Source: [Eubacterium] infirmum
GTDB taxonomy: Bacteria > Bacillota > Clostridia > Peptostreptococcales > Anaerovoracaceae
NCBI GenBank assembly: GCA_900450455.1
Contig: UGGN01000001.1
Location: forward strand, 248,001 to 312,000
Reading direction: 5' to 3'
DNA length: 64,000 nucleotides
Position numbers and translations under genes: made by a program. This document shows, in pieces, positions 25,363 through 33,902 of the stretch (positions are counted from its first letter, which is position 1; each line of letters begins with the position of its first letter). The notes under the pieces were generated by a model. That model saw nothing but the letters and a program-made list of their open reading frames with translations. It had not been told where the DNA came from and ran no database searches.

Positions 25363-26508
25363 TTGGAAAATAGATCAGGTTACTATAGAAAAAATCTATC
25401 GGGGGATTTAGCGTATGAATCATTTTGTCCATCTCCCCTTCCGCCAAGCCCGAATGTGGATCTAAATCAGGATGGGATAAAGCTTTTGATAGAATCAAAT
25501 AAGATGATAGCATTGCTAAATGGATTGTCAATGAGGATTCCAAATATGGATTTATTTGTATCTATGTATGTACGTAAAGAGGCTTTGATGTCATCTCAGA
25601 TTGAGGGAACACAGTGTACTTTAGATGATATTCTTTCTCCTGAAGTAGAGAAAAATGTAAATTTAGATGTGTCGGATGTAATTAATTATATTAAGGCTAC
25701 AGACTTTGCAATAAAGGCATTAGAGAAATTACCACTTTGCAATAGACTAATCCGAGACGTCCATGCGATGCTTATGAATAATGTGAGGGGGCAGGATAAA
25801 AACCCGGGAGAGTTTAGAAACTCACAAAACTGGATTGGTGGACATGGTAGCACGATTAAAAATGCCAGATATATTCCTCCAAACCCGGATGATATGAAGG
25901 TCGCAATTGCTGATTTAGAAGAGTATATGAACTCTGCAGACGAGCAGGATCCTTTGATTAGAGCTGCTTTGATTCACTATCAATTCGAAACCATACATCC
26001 ATTTTTAGATGGAAATGGACGTATTGGAAGACTTTTGATTACTCTATTTTTGATGGAGAAAAAACTACTAACCACACCGGCTCTATATATATCATACTAT
26101 TTAAAGCTTAATCGTGTTGAATACTATGACAGAATGAGTGAAGTTCGCAGAACGGGCAATTATGAACAATGGGTGATTTTTTTCCTGCAAGCATTTTATG
26201 AATCAGCAAGGGATGCTATAGATACGATAGATAGGCTTTCGGCATTGCACGATGAGAATCTTCGTAAGCTCGATGACTTATCAAAGCGCCAAAAGGATAC
26301 AGCGATAAAACTGTTTTTATACATAGAGAGCAATCCGATAATAAATCTAAGTAATACTGCAAAGCATCTTGAAATTGCGTATAACACAGCTGCAAAGACA
26401 GTGAATGTATTGATAGAAAAGGGCATATTATCAAAAGGAGCTAAGTTAGGAAAAACGAGAACATACATATATGAGGCTTATTTGGAGATACTTAGAAAGG
26501 ATACCTAA
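25363..26508 (+). CDS. Fic-family AMPylase-like protein with winged-helix C-terminus
   Basis: A 381-residue protein. The catalytic loop HPFLDGNGRIGR starts at residue 212. Upstream, SSQIEGT (77-83) is the inhibitory-helix motif of class II Fic proteins, so activity is probably self-restrained. An N-terminal Fic_N-like segment and a C-terminal winged helix (about 310-375, IINLSNTAKHLEIAYNTAAKTVNVLI) complete it. Fic enzymes transfer AMP to protein hydroxyls. The start is TTG 25363, with GAGGTG 6 bases upstream. The DNA-binding domain could bind the phased repeats upstream. Confidence 0.9.
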   Translation: MENRSGYYRKNLSGDLAYESFCPSPLPPSPNVDLNQDGIKLLIESNKMIALLNGLSMRIPNMDLFVSMYVRKEALMSSQIEGTQCTLDDILSPEVEKNVNLDVSDVINYIKATDFAIKALEKLPLCNRLIRDVHAMLMNNVRGQDKNPGEFRNSQNWIGGHGSTIKNARYIPPNPDDMKVAIADLEEYMNSADEQDPLIRAALIHYQFETIHPFLDGNGRIGRLLITLFLMEKKLLTTPALYISYYLKLNRVEYYDRMSEVRRTGNYEQWVIFFLQAFYESARDAIDTIDRLSALHDENLRKLDDLSKRQKDTAIKLFLYIESNPIINLSNTAKHLEIAYNTAAKTVNVLIEKGILSKGAKLGKTRTYIYEAYLEILRKDT

Positions 26509-26542
26509 AAGGATAAATTGATTAAGACAGAATCATTTTATT

Positions 26543-26611
26543 ACCACCTATATCGCTGTATTGACCACCTATCGATAATCGCTTGAAAAAGCATTCGTCT
26601 TTTCGTAAAAT
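26543..26611 (+). promoter_or_regulatory. LytTR gene promoter with direct repeats
   Basis: ACCACCTAT occurs at 26543 and 26564, 21 bp apart (two helical turns). Eleven bp further on is TTGAAA (26583-26588) - 17 bp - TAAAAT (26606-26611). The direct repeat just upstream of -35 is where a LytTR dimer would activate. Confidence 0.55.
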
Positions 26612-26638
26612 CTAATCAAGTTAAGGGGAGGTTGAAAA

Positions 26639-27076
26639 ATGCAAGTAGAAATAAAAATAGATAAGGATTGCAAAGAGGCAAAGTGTATCATAATAACCGA
26701 TAAGATGACGGATGAGCTTGATGCAATCGTAAAACAACTATCAAGCAGCAACCCGAAACTGATAACAGGCTTTAGAGATGGAGGCGCCAAAATTCTCGAA
26801 CCTGATGAAATTTATCGCATTTATGCTGAGTCGGGAAGGGTTTTTGCAGAGTGCAAAGATGGTAATTATCTATTAAGGCTTAGGCTTTATGAGATTGAAG
26901 AAATCTTAAGTGAGCGCTTTGTGAGAATATCCAACTCGGACATCATAAATCTCAAAAATGTAAAGGAATTCAACCTGAGCATAGCCGGAACTATATGCGT
27001 GAAGCTTTCAAATGGAACTGTAACCTATGTTTCAAGGCGTTTTGTGGGAAAGATAAAGAAAATTTTAGGAATTTGA
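26639..27076 (+). CDS. LytTR-family DNA-binding regulator
   Basis: A 145-residue protein whose C-terminal ~95 residues are a LytTR domain (IYRIYAESGRVFAECKDGNYLLRLRLYEIEEIL, FVRISNSDIINLKNVKEF). It lacks a receiver domain, as is typical of the small LytTR regulators encoded with a DUF3021 membrane protein, which follows 10 bases later. AAGGGGAGG precedes the ATG. The DUF3021 partner probably inhibits it at the membrane. Confidence 0.92.
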   Translation: MQVEIKIDKDCKEAKCIIITDKMTDELDAIVKQLSSSNPKLITGFRDGGAKILEPDEIYRIYAESGRVFAECKDGNYLLRLRLYEIEEILSERFVRISNSDIINLKNVKEFNLSIAGTICVKLSNGTVTYVSRRFVGKIKKILGI

Positions 27077-27086
27077 GGTGGAGAAA

Positions 27087-27554
27087 ATGAAAAGAAATAT
27101 AAAAAAAGAAATGCTCTTGCGAGGACTGCTCGGATTTCCGCTTGGTATAGCTATAGGCAGTATAATTACAATAATAATTTCTCTAGTATATGCGGATGGC
27201 AGATACTATCCCGTTGTGTCAAGCTTAATAGATAAGGTTGGCGGCGAGCTGAATGCAGTAATACTTCAAACCGTGCTATGTGGAATTATAGGCGTAGGCT
27301 TTTCTATGGGCTCGGTAATTTGGATGATAGATTCATGGAGCATAGCAAAGCAAAGCGGGCTGTATTTCTTGGTGGGGTGTATTGCGCTACTGCCGATATC
27401 ATATTTGACAGGCTGGATGGAGCACTCAATCCAAGGTGCAATATCTTACTTCGCGTTTTTCGTTATAATATTTATGGTAATTTGGATAATCAGTTACCTT
27501 ATCTTGAGAGTTAAGATAAAGCGCCTAAACGCAGAGTTTAAAAGAAAAAAATAG
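27087..27554 (+). CDS. DUF3021 membrane protein, partner of LytTR regulator
   Basis: A 155-residue protein with four transmembrane helices (LLGFPLGIAIGSIITIIISL; GIIGVGFSMGSVIWMID; FLVGCIALLPISYLTGW; AFFVIIFMVIWIISYLIL), the DUF3021 pattern. ATG 27087 has GAGGTGGAG upstream; a GTG at 27078 is less likely. LytTR/DUF3021 pairs are known as small membrane-controlled regulatory systems. Confidence 0.88.
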   Translation: MKRNIKKEMLLRGLLGFPLGIAIGSIITIIISLVYADGRYYPVVSSLIDKVGGELNAVILQTVLCGIIGVGFSMGSVIWMIDSWSIAKQSGLYFLVGCIALLPISYLTGWMEHSIQGAISYFAFFVIIFMVIWIISYLILRVKIKRLNAEFKRKK

Positions 27555-27596
27555 AAATAACATAAGATAAATTTATAAATAATGCATATACAAAAA

Positions 27597-27627
27597 CGGT
27601 GGGGAGTAGATATCTGCTCCCTGTTTT
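27597..27627 (+). terminator. Terminator after the LytTR operon
   Basis: A palindromic stem GGGAGTAGATATCTGCTCCC flanked by AAAAC and GTTTT; it can serve both strands. Confidence 0.6.
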
Positions 27628-27666
27628 ATTGCGAGAATTAGGGAGTATGGGGAAAAATATTTTTGA

Positions 27667-27714
27667 TTGTCAAATCGGGACATATTTGGTATTATATATA
27701 TAGAACATTTGTTC
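27667..27714 (+). promoter_or_regulatory. LexA-controlled promoter of the Y-polymerase operon
   Basis: TTGTCA (27667-27672) - 17 bp - TATTAT (27690-27695), with a perfect Gram-positive LexA/DinR box GAACATTTGTTC (27703-27714) over the transcription start. This predicts SOS induction. Confidence 0.88.
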
Positions 27715-27792
27715 GCAATAAGAATTGTAAATAAACGATACTCACATGCTTTGATATATCGGCCTTTTCTTAGCAGGCTCAGGAGGATAAGG

Positions 27793-29439
27793 ATGAAAAA
27801 GACATACATATCCATAGACCTAAAATCATTTTATGCATCCGTGGAATGTATGGAGCGCGGACTTGATCCACTGAATACCAACCTGGTGGTAGCGGATGCA
27901 GCTCGCACACAGAAGACGATTTGTCTTGCAGTATCACCTTCACTCAAGTCATACGGAATACCCGGAAGGGCGCGGCTCTTTGAAGTCGAGCAAAAGGTAA
28001 AGGAAGCTAACGCAAGGAGACGGGCGAAAGCTCCTAAGAACATGATTGAGGGCAAGTCGGTCTTTGCATCAGAGCTAAACGAAAATCCGAGGCTTGCGAT
28101 AGATTATATAGCTGCGAAACCGAGAATGGCTCTGTACATGAGCAAGAGCACGCAGATTTATGATATATACCTGAGATATATTGCGCCTGAAGACATATAT
28201 GCATACTCGGTGGACGAGGTTTTTATCGATGCGAGCGCATACCTTAAGACCTATGGGCTGAGCGGTCACGACTTTGCAAGGCTTCTGATAAGAGCGGTTT
28301 TTGAGGAGACGGGGATTACGGCGACGGCAGGCATAGGAACGAATCTCTACCTGTGTAAGATAGCCATGGATATAGGTGCTAAGCACACGGAAGCGGATGC
28401 GGATGGTGCTAGAATTGCGGAGCTGGACGAATACTCATATAGGAGACTTCTCTGGGAACACAGACCTATAACAGATTTTTGGCGAGTAGGCAGAGGATAT
28501 GCCAAGAAACTCGCAAAAAAGAGTCTCTTTACCATGGGCGATATAGCAAGATGCTCGCTCGGGAAGAGTTCCGACTACTACAATGAGGATTTGCTGTACA
28601 AGATGTTCGGAGTGAATGCTGAGCTTTTGATAGATCACGCTTGGGGCTACGAACCATGCACTCTTACCGAGATTAAGTCGTACAGACCGCAGCGTAAGAG
28701 TTTAGTTTCCGGACAGGTTTTACAGTCTGCCTACACATACGATAAGACAAGAATTGTAGTCAGGGAAATGATGGAACTTTTGGCTCTTGACTTAGTAGAC
28801 AAAGGCTTGCTCACAAACCAAATTGTTTTGACTGTAGGATATGACATAGAGAATCTGTCAGATCCTGAGAGACGAAATGCTTACAAGGGCGAGGTTACGA
28901 TAGATGGATATGGCAGAGAAATACCAAAGCATGCACATGGAACAGGTAATCTACCGTTTAGCACAGCATCTACCAAGCTCACAGCAGACTGTGTATTAGA
29001 GGTATTTGATAGAGTTGTAGATGAGAATCTTTTGACGAGAAGGATAAGTATAACCGCAAATAATTTGGTAACAGAGGATGAGTATAAGCGAGAGTGTGAG
29101 AAAAAAAGTGCAGAGCCCGAGCAACTTAGCATGTTCGATATGCTTGCAAACAGTGATGAACCGATAAAGGCGGAGGATTTGCCAAGTGAAGAACCCTATG
29201 ATGATAGATTGAGCTCCAAAAACCTTGCACCTGTGAGGTCTGTTGCGGTGGAATCCGAGGCTGAGCTCGGAGACAAAGACATCAGCGAGGACGTGCTTGA
29301 AAAGGAGAAACAGGTTCAGGAGGCTATGCTCAAGATAAAGAAGCGCTTTGGCAAAAATGCTATACTCAAGGGAACAAATCTTCAAGAGGGAGCAACAGCA
29401 AAGGAGCGCAATGCCCAGATTGGAGGGCATAAGGCCTAG
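27793..29439 (+). CDS. Y-family DNA polymerase (UmuC/UvrX type)
   Basis: A 548-residue translesion polymerase. The N-terminal palm begins IDLKSFYASVECMERG with the first metal aspartate, and YSVDEVFID holds the DE pair. The HhH and little-finger regions follow, with a long charged C-terminal tail (QLSMFDMLANSDE, a likely beta-clamp contact). ATG 27793 is preceded by AGGAGG. It is followed by a yolD-like gene, the standard partner in Firmicutes, and is preceded by a LexA box, so it belongs to the SOS response. Confidence 0.94.
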   Translation: MKKTYISIDLKSFYASVECMERGLDPLNTNLVVADAARTQKTICLAVSPSLKSYGIPGRARLFEVEQKVKEANARRRAKAPKNMIEGKSVFASELNENPRLAIDYIAAKPRMALYMSKSTQIYDIYLRYIAPEDIYAYSVDEVFIDASAYLKTYGLSGHDFARLLIRAVFEETGITATAGIGTNLYLCKIAMDIGAKHTEADADGARIAELDEYSYRRLLWEHRPITDFWRVGRGYAKKLAKKSLFTMGDIARCSLGKSSDYYNEDLLYKMFGVNAELLIDHAWGYEPCTLTEIKSYRPQRKSLVSGQVLQSAYTYDKTRIVVREMMELLALDLVDKGLLTNQIVLTVGYDIENLSDPERRNAYKGEVTIDGYGREIPKHAHGTGNLPFSTASTKLTADCVLEVFDRVVDENLLTRRISITANNLVTEDEYKRECEKKSAEPEQLSMFDMLANSDEPIKAEDLPSEEPYDDRLSSKNLAPVRSVAVESEAELGDKDISEDVLEKEKQVQEAMLKIKKRFGKNAILKGTNLQEGATAKERNAQIGGHKA

Positions 29440-29517
29440 AACCGGACAGATAATTATCCGGATACGAACAACAAGCACAGAGCCTGTTAGGATTTGCTTT
29501 TAAAGATAGAGGAAACT

Positions 29518-29931
29518 ATGGGTAGATATGACGATATAATAGATTTGCCATATAAGAAGTCAAAGAGACATGCACATATGTCGATGCACGATAGAGCAGC
29601 TCAGTTTGCGCCTTTTGCAGCGCTTACAGGATATGGAGAGGCTGTAGAGGAGACTTCCAGATTTACTGAAGCCAAGATTGAATTAGCAGAGGACAGGATT
29701 GCAGAGATTAATGAAGTTCTAACAGAATTGAAAAAAACTCTGGATAAGTCTCTGGGTGAAGTAGAGGTCGAACTCGACTTTTTCGTCAAAGATAAGCTGA
29801 AACAGGGAGGCAAGTACCTACTGTATAAGGGAACAGTAGATAAACTTGACGAGCATGAGAAAAGGCTCAGACTGGGCACAGGAATATGGATAAATATAGA
29901 GGATATATTTGATATAAAGCTAAAGGAATAA
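29518..29931 (+). CDS. YolD-like protein
   Basis: A 137-residue protein with the YolD signature (RHAHMSMHDRAAQFAPFAALTGYGE) and a C-terminal SH3-like part (KYLLYKGTVDKLDEHEKRLRL). YolD proteins are encoded with Y-family polymerases and are thought to help or restrain them. ATG 29518 has GAGGAAA upstream; it lies 78 bases after the polymerase gene in the same SOS operon. Confidence 0.92.
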   Translation: MGRYDDIIDLPYKKSKRHAHMSMHDRAAQFAPFAALTGYGEAVEETSRFTEAKIELAEDRIAEINEVLTELKKTLDKSLGEVEVELDFFVKDKLKQGGKYLLYKGTVDKLDEHEKRLRLGTGIWINIEDIFDIKLKE

Positions 29932-29954
29932 GAAAGCGTATGGCAGCTCTGTAT

Positions 29955-30410
29955 TTATCTGTACTTCTTCATAATGTATTTCAATACCGGCGTTTCGATT
30001 GTTTCGTCAATTTCAAACCCAAGCATATCATAAAGTTTCTTTGCTCTTTGATTGAAATCAAAAACCGTTAAAGAAATGCTTCGGATGTTCTTATCTCCAA
30101 AAATTAATTTAATAAACACTTTCATTGCCTCTGTACCAAGGCCCAATCCTGTTTTCTGAGGGTCTAAAATAAATCTTCCTATATGGATATTATCTTTGTC
30201 GATGCGAATTTCTTGTATCATCCCGATGAATTTGTTTTCATCAAAAATAGAAAATGTGTTTTCTAGCTCTTTTATTTTGTCATAGTTCAATGGGTAAGAA
30301 ATCATAGGCCCCATCCACTGTTCCTGAAATAATTTTCCTTTTGCATTTGACCATTCGCACAAAAGCAAAGCATTGCATTTATTTATCCCTTTTTCAAAGC
30401 GGATATTCAT
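29955..30410 (-). CDS. GNAT-family N-acetyltransferase
   Basis: A 151-residue protein with the GNAT core: beta-strand IHIGRFILD, then the acetyl-CoA pyrophosphate-binding segment TGLGLGTEAMKVFIKLI, and the C-terminal VFDFNQRAKKLYDMLGFEI typical of RimJ/RimL-like enzymes. The acceptor is unknown. It converges on yolD. Confidence 0.88.
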   Translation of the reverse strand: MNIRFEKGINKCNALLLCEWSNAKGKLFQEQWMGPMISYPLNYDKIKELENTFSIFDENKFIGMIQEIRIDKDNIHIGRFILDPQKTGLGLGTEAMKVFIKLIFGDKNIRSISLTVFDFNQRAKKLYDMLGFEIDETIETPVLKYIMKKYR

Positions 30411-30481
30411 ATTAAGCCTCCATAACAGTTGTCTTAAAGTTGTAATTTTAAGTTTACTTTAATTGTATAAGCTCATGTTTC

Positions 30482-30976
30482 TTAGTCAATATCTGTAATA
30501 ACGGCCGTACATTTTTCAGAAGGGAATAATGAGCATAGTTTATCAATGAATATATCTAAGGCATCCAAGTCTGAGCTTTTTAGGATTATATTTCTACCGT
30601 CCATAGCTTTTAGCTGATAGCCGAAATATTTCCCTATCATAAAGAGAGAGTTGACAAGCAGAGGTTCGATAGCATATAGCTCGGAAAATAATATAGGTAT
30701 TTCTCTTTTATTCCTTTTTAGGACAATGCCATTCTCATGCAAATCAACTTGTGTCCATATATCAGGATCCCATGGAAGGATAAGTTTCTTTTTTGACTTT
30801 GATGTAAATATATGCTTGCCGAGTTTACCGGTTTCATGAAATACATTAAGATCAACATTAAAAGCGATTGACTTTAACTTGTAGTGAGGGCCTCTTGGTG
30901 CATTGAACTTCATGTAGATAAAAAATATAATAAGTAATATAAGTATGAGTAAGAAAATGAGTTTACCTGTAACCAT
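30482..30976 (-). CDS. Hypothetical protein with N-terminal membrane anchor
   Basis: A 164-residue protein with one N-terminal hydrophobic helix (LIFLLILILLIIFFIYM) and a soluble domain with alternating beta strands (FSELYAIEPLLVNSLFMIG; YQLKAMDGRNIILKSSDLDALDIFIDKL), suggestive of a PH-like fold. Function unknown. It has a good ribosome binding site (AAGGAG) on the minus strand. Confidence 0.6.
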   Translation of the reverse strand: MVTGKLIFLLILILLIIFFIYMKFNAPRGPHYKLKSIAFNVDLNVFHETGKLGKHIFTSKSKKKLILPWDPDIWTQVDLHENGIVLKRNKREIPILFSELYAIEPLLVNSLFMIGKYFGYQLKAMDGRNIILKSSDLDALDIFIDKLCSLFPSEKCTAVITDID

Positions 30977-31244
30977 ATTGGGAAATCTCCTTACAAGCTA
31001 AATTTGATAAATTAAAACTATATCTTTTGCAATATTATATCATCAAAACCGCATGATTAAATTATTTTTTCGTAAAGGACAAGGATTATGCTTAATTGTG
31101 CAAAAAGTGTGTAAATATAGCATATACAGTTTATAAATAATATATTAGAAATACAGCATATGCCGGAGAGGTAAAGATTTAGTTCGACAGTATTATAGCA
31201 TCTTGCTAAACGATGTGATTTGATTTGATTGAAAGGAGTCTATA

Positions 31245-32111
31245 ATGGAGTACATGAGATTTTTTAGAGATACAATTATGGCGAGACAGTCATGCAGAAA
31301 GTTTTTAAACAAGGAAATTGGAATCGAGGAGATGGTAGAGGTAAATCGTGTATACGATAACTTAGAGAGGCTTGTTCCGGAGATTAAGACTGATATTAAG
31401 TTCACAGGTGCAGAGGCCGGCAAGAAATTTGGTGATAGTGTAGGCTATAACGGATTCTCAATAGAGGCGCCTCAGTATATTATTTTGATGTCAGAGGTTA
31501 AGGATTTTTATCTTGAGAATGCCGGATATCTTGCTCAGGCGATGACTCTCAAGCTGACAGATTTGGGAATTGCAGCATGTTGGCTTACGGTAAATGATTC
31601 CGATAGAGTTAAGGAGGCTGCTGACCTTGATTCCAAGCTGGAGGTCGCTTGCGTTATTGGAATAGGATATCGCGATAAGGATACGAAGGAAAAAAGACTC
31701 GATATAGTAAGCCCATCAAATGTGACCATGACTAAGACAGAGCTTCAAGCAGCACCAAAGATCAGTTTGGATTCGTTACTGTTTGACAAGATATACGGTA
31801 AGGCATTTAACAAAGAAGAGCTGTATACGGAGCTTGAGGATTCACTTCTTGCAGTAAGCCATGCGCAGTCATTCTTTAACAGACAGCCATACAGAGTAAT
31901 AGTTGGCGATAGCGAAATCTATCTAGTTGGAGTGCCTGACGAGATGACAGGCGAAAACGATAGACATCTGAACTACGGTATTGCAATGTTTAACTTTGTT
32001 GCAGTGCTCGGTTCACTGAGAGCAGAGGCACCTAAGTGGAGCTTTGATACACCGACAGTTAATCTCGGACTTCCTGATGGTGTATGCTATGTGGCAAAGT
32101 GTAGAATTTAG
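31245..32111 (+). CDS. Nitroreductase-family protein
   Basis: A 288-residue flavoprotein-like sequence in the nitroreductase group with two half-domains: IMARQSCRKFLNKEI (FMN phosphate contact) at the start, GYLAQAMTLKLTDLGIAACWL in the middle, and SFFNRQPYRVIV in the C-terminal half. Resembles the TM1586-type nitroreductase subgroup. Probable FMN/NAD(P)H oxidoreductase with unknown substrate. AAAGGAG lies before ATG. The next gene is an HMA protein. Confidence 0.87.
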   Translation: MEYMRFFRDTIMARQSCRKFLNKEIGIEEMVEVNRVYDNLERLVPEIKTDIKFTGAEAGKKFGDSVGYNGFSIEAPQYIILMSEVKDFYLENAGYLAQAMTLKLTDLGIAACWLTVNDSDRVKEAADLDSKLEVACVIGIGYRDKDTKEKRLDIVSPSNVTMTKTELQAAPKISLDSLLFDKIYGKAFNKEELYTELEDSLLAVSHAQSFFNRQPYRVIVGDSEIYLVGVPDEMTGENDRHLNYGIAMFNFVAVLGSLRAEAPKWSFDTPTVNLGLPDGVCYVAKCRI

Positions 32112-32183
32112 TGAAGATACCATTAGGAAGCTATCGATTTTTAAGATATTCGAATAGCAAGAAATACTTAGGAGGAAGTGTAA

Positions 32184-32402
32184 ATGAAAGTGACTTTGAA
32201 AATAGAAGGAATGGCATGTGGCATGTGTGAGGCACATGTATGCGAAACTATCCGAAAGGCGGTTCCGGATGCGAAGAAGGTTAAGGCATCAAAGCGCAAG
32301 GGAACGGCTACATTTGTAACAGATCAAAGTTTGAGTAAAGATGAATTGGCTAAAGCTATCGAGGAGACCGGTTATACATGCACGGGCATGGATGTCGATT
32401 AG
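32184..32402 (+). CDS. Heavy-metal-associated (HMA) domain protein
   Basis: A 72-residue protein formed by one ferredoxin-like HMA domain. The metal loop is GMACGMCEAHVC, with the usual CxxC plus an additional cysteine four positions on, which could alter metal choice. Similar small proteins deliver copper to P-type ATPases, but no such ATPase is near. AGGAGGAAGTGTAA precedes the ATG. Confidence 0.9.
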   Translation: MKVTLKIEGMACGMCEAHVCETIRKAVPDAKKVKASKRKGTATFVTDQSLSKDELAKAIEETGYTCTGMDVD

Positions 32403-32463
32403 GCGGCTATCGGTAAATTATTAAGTTAATTGCTTGGTAATAAATAAACGTGTTTATAAAGAG

Positions 32464-32501
32464 AACCTACTACAACCGAAAGATTGCAGTAGGTTTTTTG
32501 T
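32464..32501 (+). terminator. Terminator after HMA gene
   Basis: A 12-bp stem AACCTACTACAA / TTGCAGTAGGTT with one mismatch, then TTTTT. Confidence 0.9.
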
Positions 32502-32597
32502 TGAAGTGTTTAAATAATTTTGATATTCTGCATACATACGTGTTATAGCTGAGGTAATTTTATAATGTACTCTTTATGTCACATAGAAAGATTTATA

Positions 32598-32626
32598 TTG
32601 ACACCCTATTGAATAGGGAGTATATT
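32598..32626 (+). promoter_or_regulatory. Toxin-antitoxin promoter with palindromic operator
   Basis: TTGACA (32598-32603) - 17 bp - TATATT (32621-32626). The spacer contains a perfect 7-bp palindrome CCCTATT-G-AATAGGG (32604-32618), an apt site for the HTH antitoxin to repress its own operon. Confidence 0.85.
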
Positions 32627-32645
32627 AAAGGTAACAGGAGGAAGT

Positions 32646-32987
32646 ATGACAAGGGCATTTATTCAGACAGCAGAGTTCTCCCGTAATTGGGATAGATTAG
32701 GCTTCGATGATGAAGACCTGAGATTATTAGAACTTGATATAATGAAGCACCCAGATAAATACCCGGTTATGCAGGGGACTGGTGGACTTCGTAAGGCTAG
32801 AGTGGCATTAGAAAACAAAGGTAAGAGCGGCGGAGCCAGAGTATGTTATGTTGATTTCGTTTTTGCTGAGACAGTTTATCTAATCACAGTATTCGGCAAG
32901 AAAGAAAAAGCTAATCTTTCCAAAGAAGAGCGTAACAACATCAAGAAAGTGATTGAAGCACTTAAGAAGAGTCTTGGAGGTGAATGA
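32646..32987 (+). CDS. HigB/RelE-like toxin
   Basis: A 113-residue RelE-fold protein (RVALENKGKSGGARVCYVDFVFAETVYLITVFGKKEKANLS) typical of type II toxins of the HigB/RelE group that cut mRNA on the ribosome. The pattern FGKKEKANLSKEER matches the C-terminal region of this subgroup. AGGAGG precedes the ATG. The antitoxin follows 1 base after the stop, giving the toxin-first order usual for HigBA. Confidence 0.88.
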   Translation: MTRAFIQTAEFSRNWDRLGFDDEDLRLLELDIMKHPDKYPVMQGTGGLRKARVALENKGKSGGARVCYVDFVFAETVYLITVFGKKEKANLSKEERNNIKKVIEALKKSLGGE

Positions 32988-32988
32988 T

Positions 32989-33324
32989 ATGAGCAACAAC
33001 AGTGTATATGAAAGCATAATGGCAGGATTAAATGAAGCATTGGCTGATGCCCAGAGCGAGAAGCCAATACTTAAGAGGCATAAGGTTACGGTAGAGCCGG
33101 TTAAAATCTTTGAAGCTGATGAAGTAAAGAAAATCAGAAATTCAACTGGAATGTCTCAGAAGATATTTGCAAGCTATATGGGTGTGTCTGATAAGACAGT
33201 TGAAGCCTGGGAAGCTGGCACAAATCATCCATCAGGAGCTGCGAGCAGACTTCTCAGCATGATTGAGAATGATAAGGAACTTATTATTAAGTTCCCGTTT
33301 GTGACAAACGCAATGGCAAAATAA
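32989..33324 (+). CDS. HigA-like HTH antitoxin
   Basis: A 111-residue protein with a C-terminal Xre/Cro-type HTH (IRNSTGMSQKIFASYMGVSDKTVEAWEAG, about 55-85) and an N-terminal part that should bind the toxin. GGAGGTGA lies 5 bases before ATG 32989. It should neutralise the upstream toxin and repress the operon through the palindrome in the promoter. Confidence 0.9.
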   Translation: MSNNSVYESIMAGLNEALADAQSEKPILKRHKVTVEPVKIFEADEVKKIRNSTGMSQKIFASYMGVSDKTVEAWEAGTNHPSGAASRLLSMIENDKELIIKFPFVTNAMAK

Positions 33325-33337
33325 CGTACTTTATAGG

Positions 33338-33367
33338 GCAATCAAGTATAAAAACTTGGTTGCTTTT
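33338..33367 (+). terminator. Terminator after toxin-antitoxin operon
   Basis: Stem GCAATCAAGT / ACTTGGTTGC (one G-T pair) with a short A-rich loop, followed by TTTTT. Confidence 0.85.
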
Positions 33368-33465
33368 TGTATATAGGGCGTATAAGCCAGTGCTGAGCAA
33401 ACAAGGTGTGCGAAGTATAATCCACCCGCTATGCGGGTGTGCAACGAATGTTATACAAAAAAATC

Positions 33466-33521
33466 ACCTTCGCGTTATAATGTGGTTGTTCAAGCTACAT
33501 TGTAACGAAAGGAAGGTGACT
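33466..33521 (+). promoter_or_regulatory. RBS-sequestering hairpin of IS200 tnpA
   Basis: TCACCTTC...GCGTTA pairs with TAACG...GAAGGTGA, placing the Shine-Dalgarno AAGGAAGGTGA in a long stem. This is the known way in which IS200 elements limit transposase translation. Confidence 0.7.
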
Positions 33522-33524
33522 TTT

Positions 33525-33902
33525 ATGGCGAATAAAACCAATAGTTTGTCACATACAAAATTGATGTGCAAATATCATATAGTGTTCTCTCCAAAGTATA
33601 GACGAAAAATTATATATAATCAATATCGTAAAAGTCTACAAGATATCATAAGAACTCTGTGCAGATACGAAGGAGTTGAAATAATAGAAGGACATGTGAT
33701 GCTTGACCACGTTCATCTTGTGCTTACGATGGCATATGTATATATGACAGAAGGTGTAGGTAGGGGATTTGTAAATGTAAGTAAAAATAAAAATACAGAA
33801 GGAAGATATTGGTGTGAATGCGAAATAATGACAGACTTAGCAGGAGCGGCTGCAGAAGAGAAAATTTTTGGAGAAACAGGTTTTGGATATGCCGTATCTT
33901 GA
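33525..33902 (+). pseudogene. tnpA: IS200-type transposase TnpA, truncated and chimeric
   Basis: Residues 1-67 match IS200/Y1 transposases (LSHTKLMCKYHIVFSPKYRRKI; the HUH pair DHVH at 61-64). From about residue 68 the sequence changes to an unrelated tail (MTEGVGRGFVNVSK...DLAGAAAEEKIFGE) and stops. The catalytic tyrosine helix is missing, so no transposition is possible. The tail loosely recalls an FtsH-type M41 peptidase segment, a weak hint only. Confidence 0.78.

Noticed and set aside
33727-33902. M41/FtsH-like peptidase fragment at the end of the transposase
   Set aside because: Only a short DLAGAAAEEKIFGE string is similar; too little to call a gene or family.
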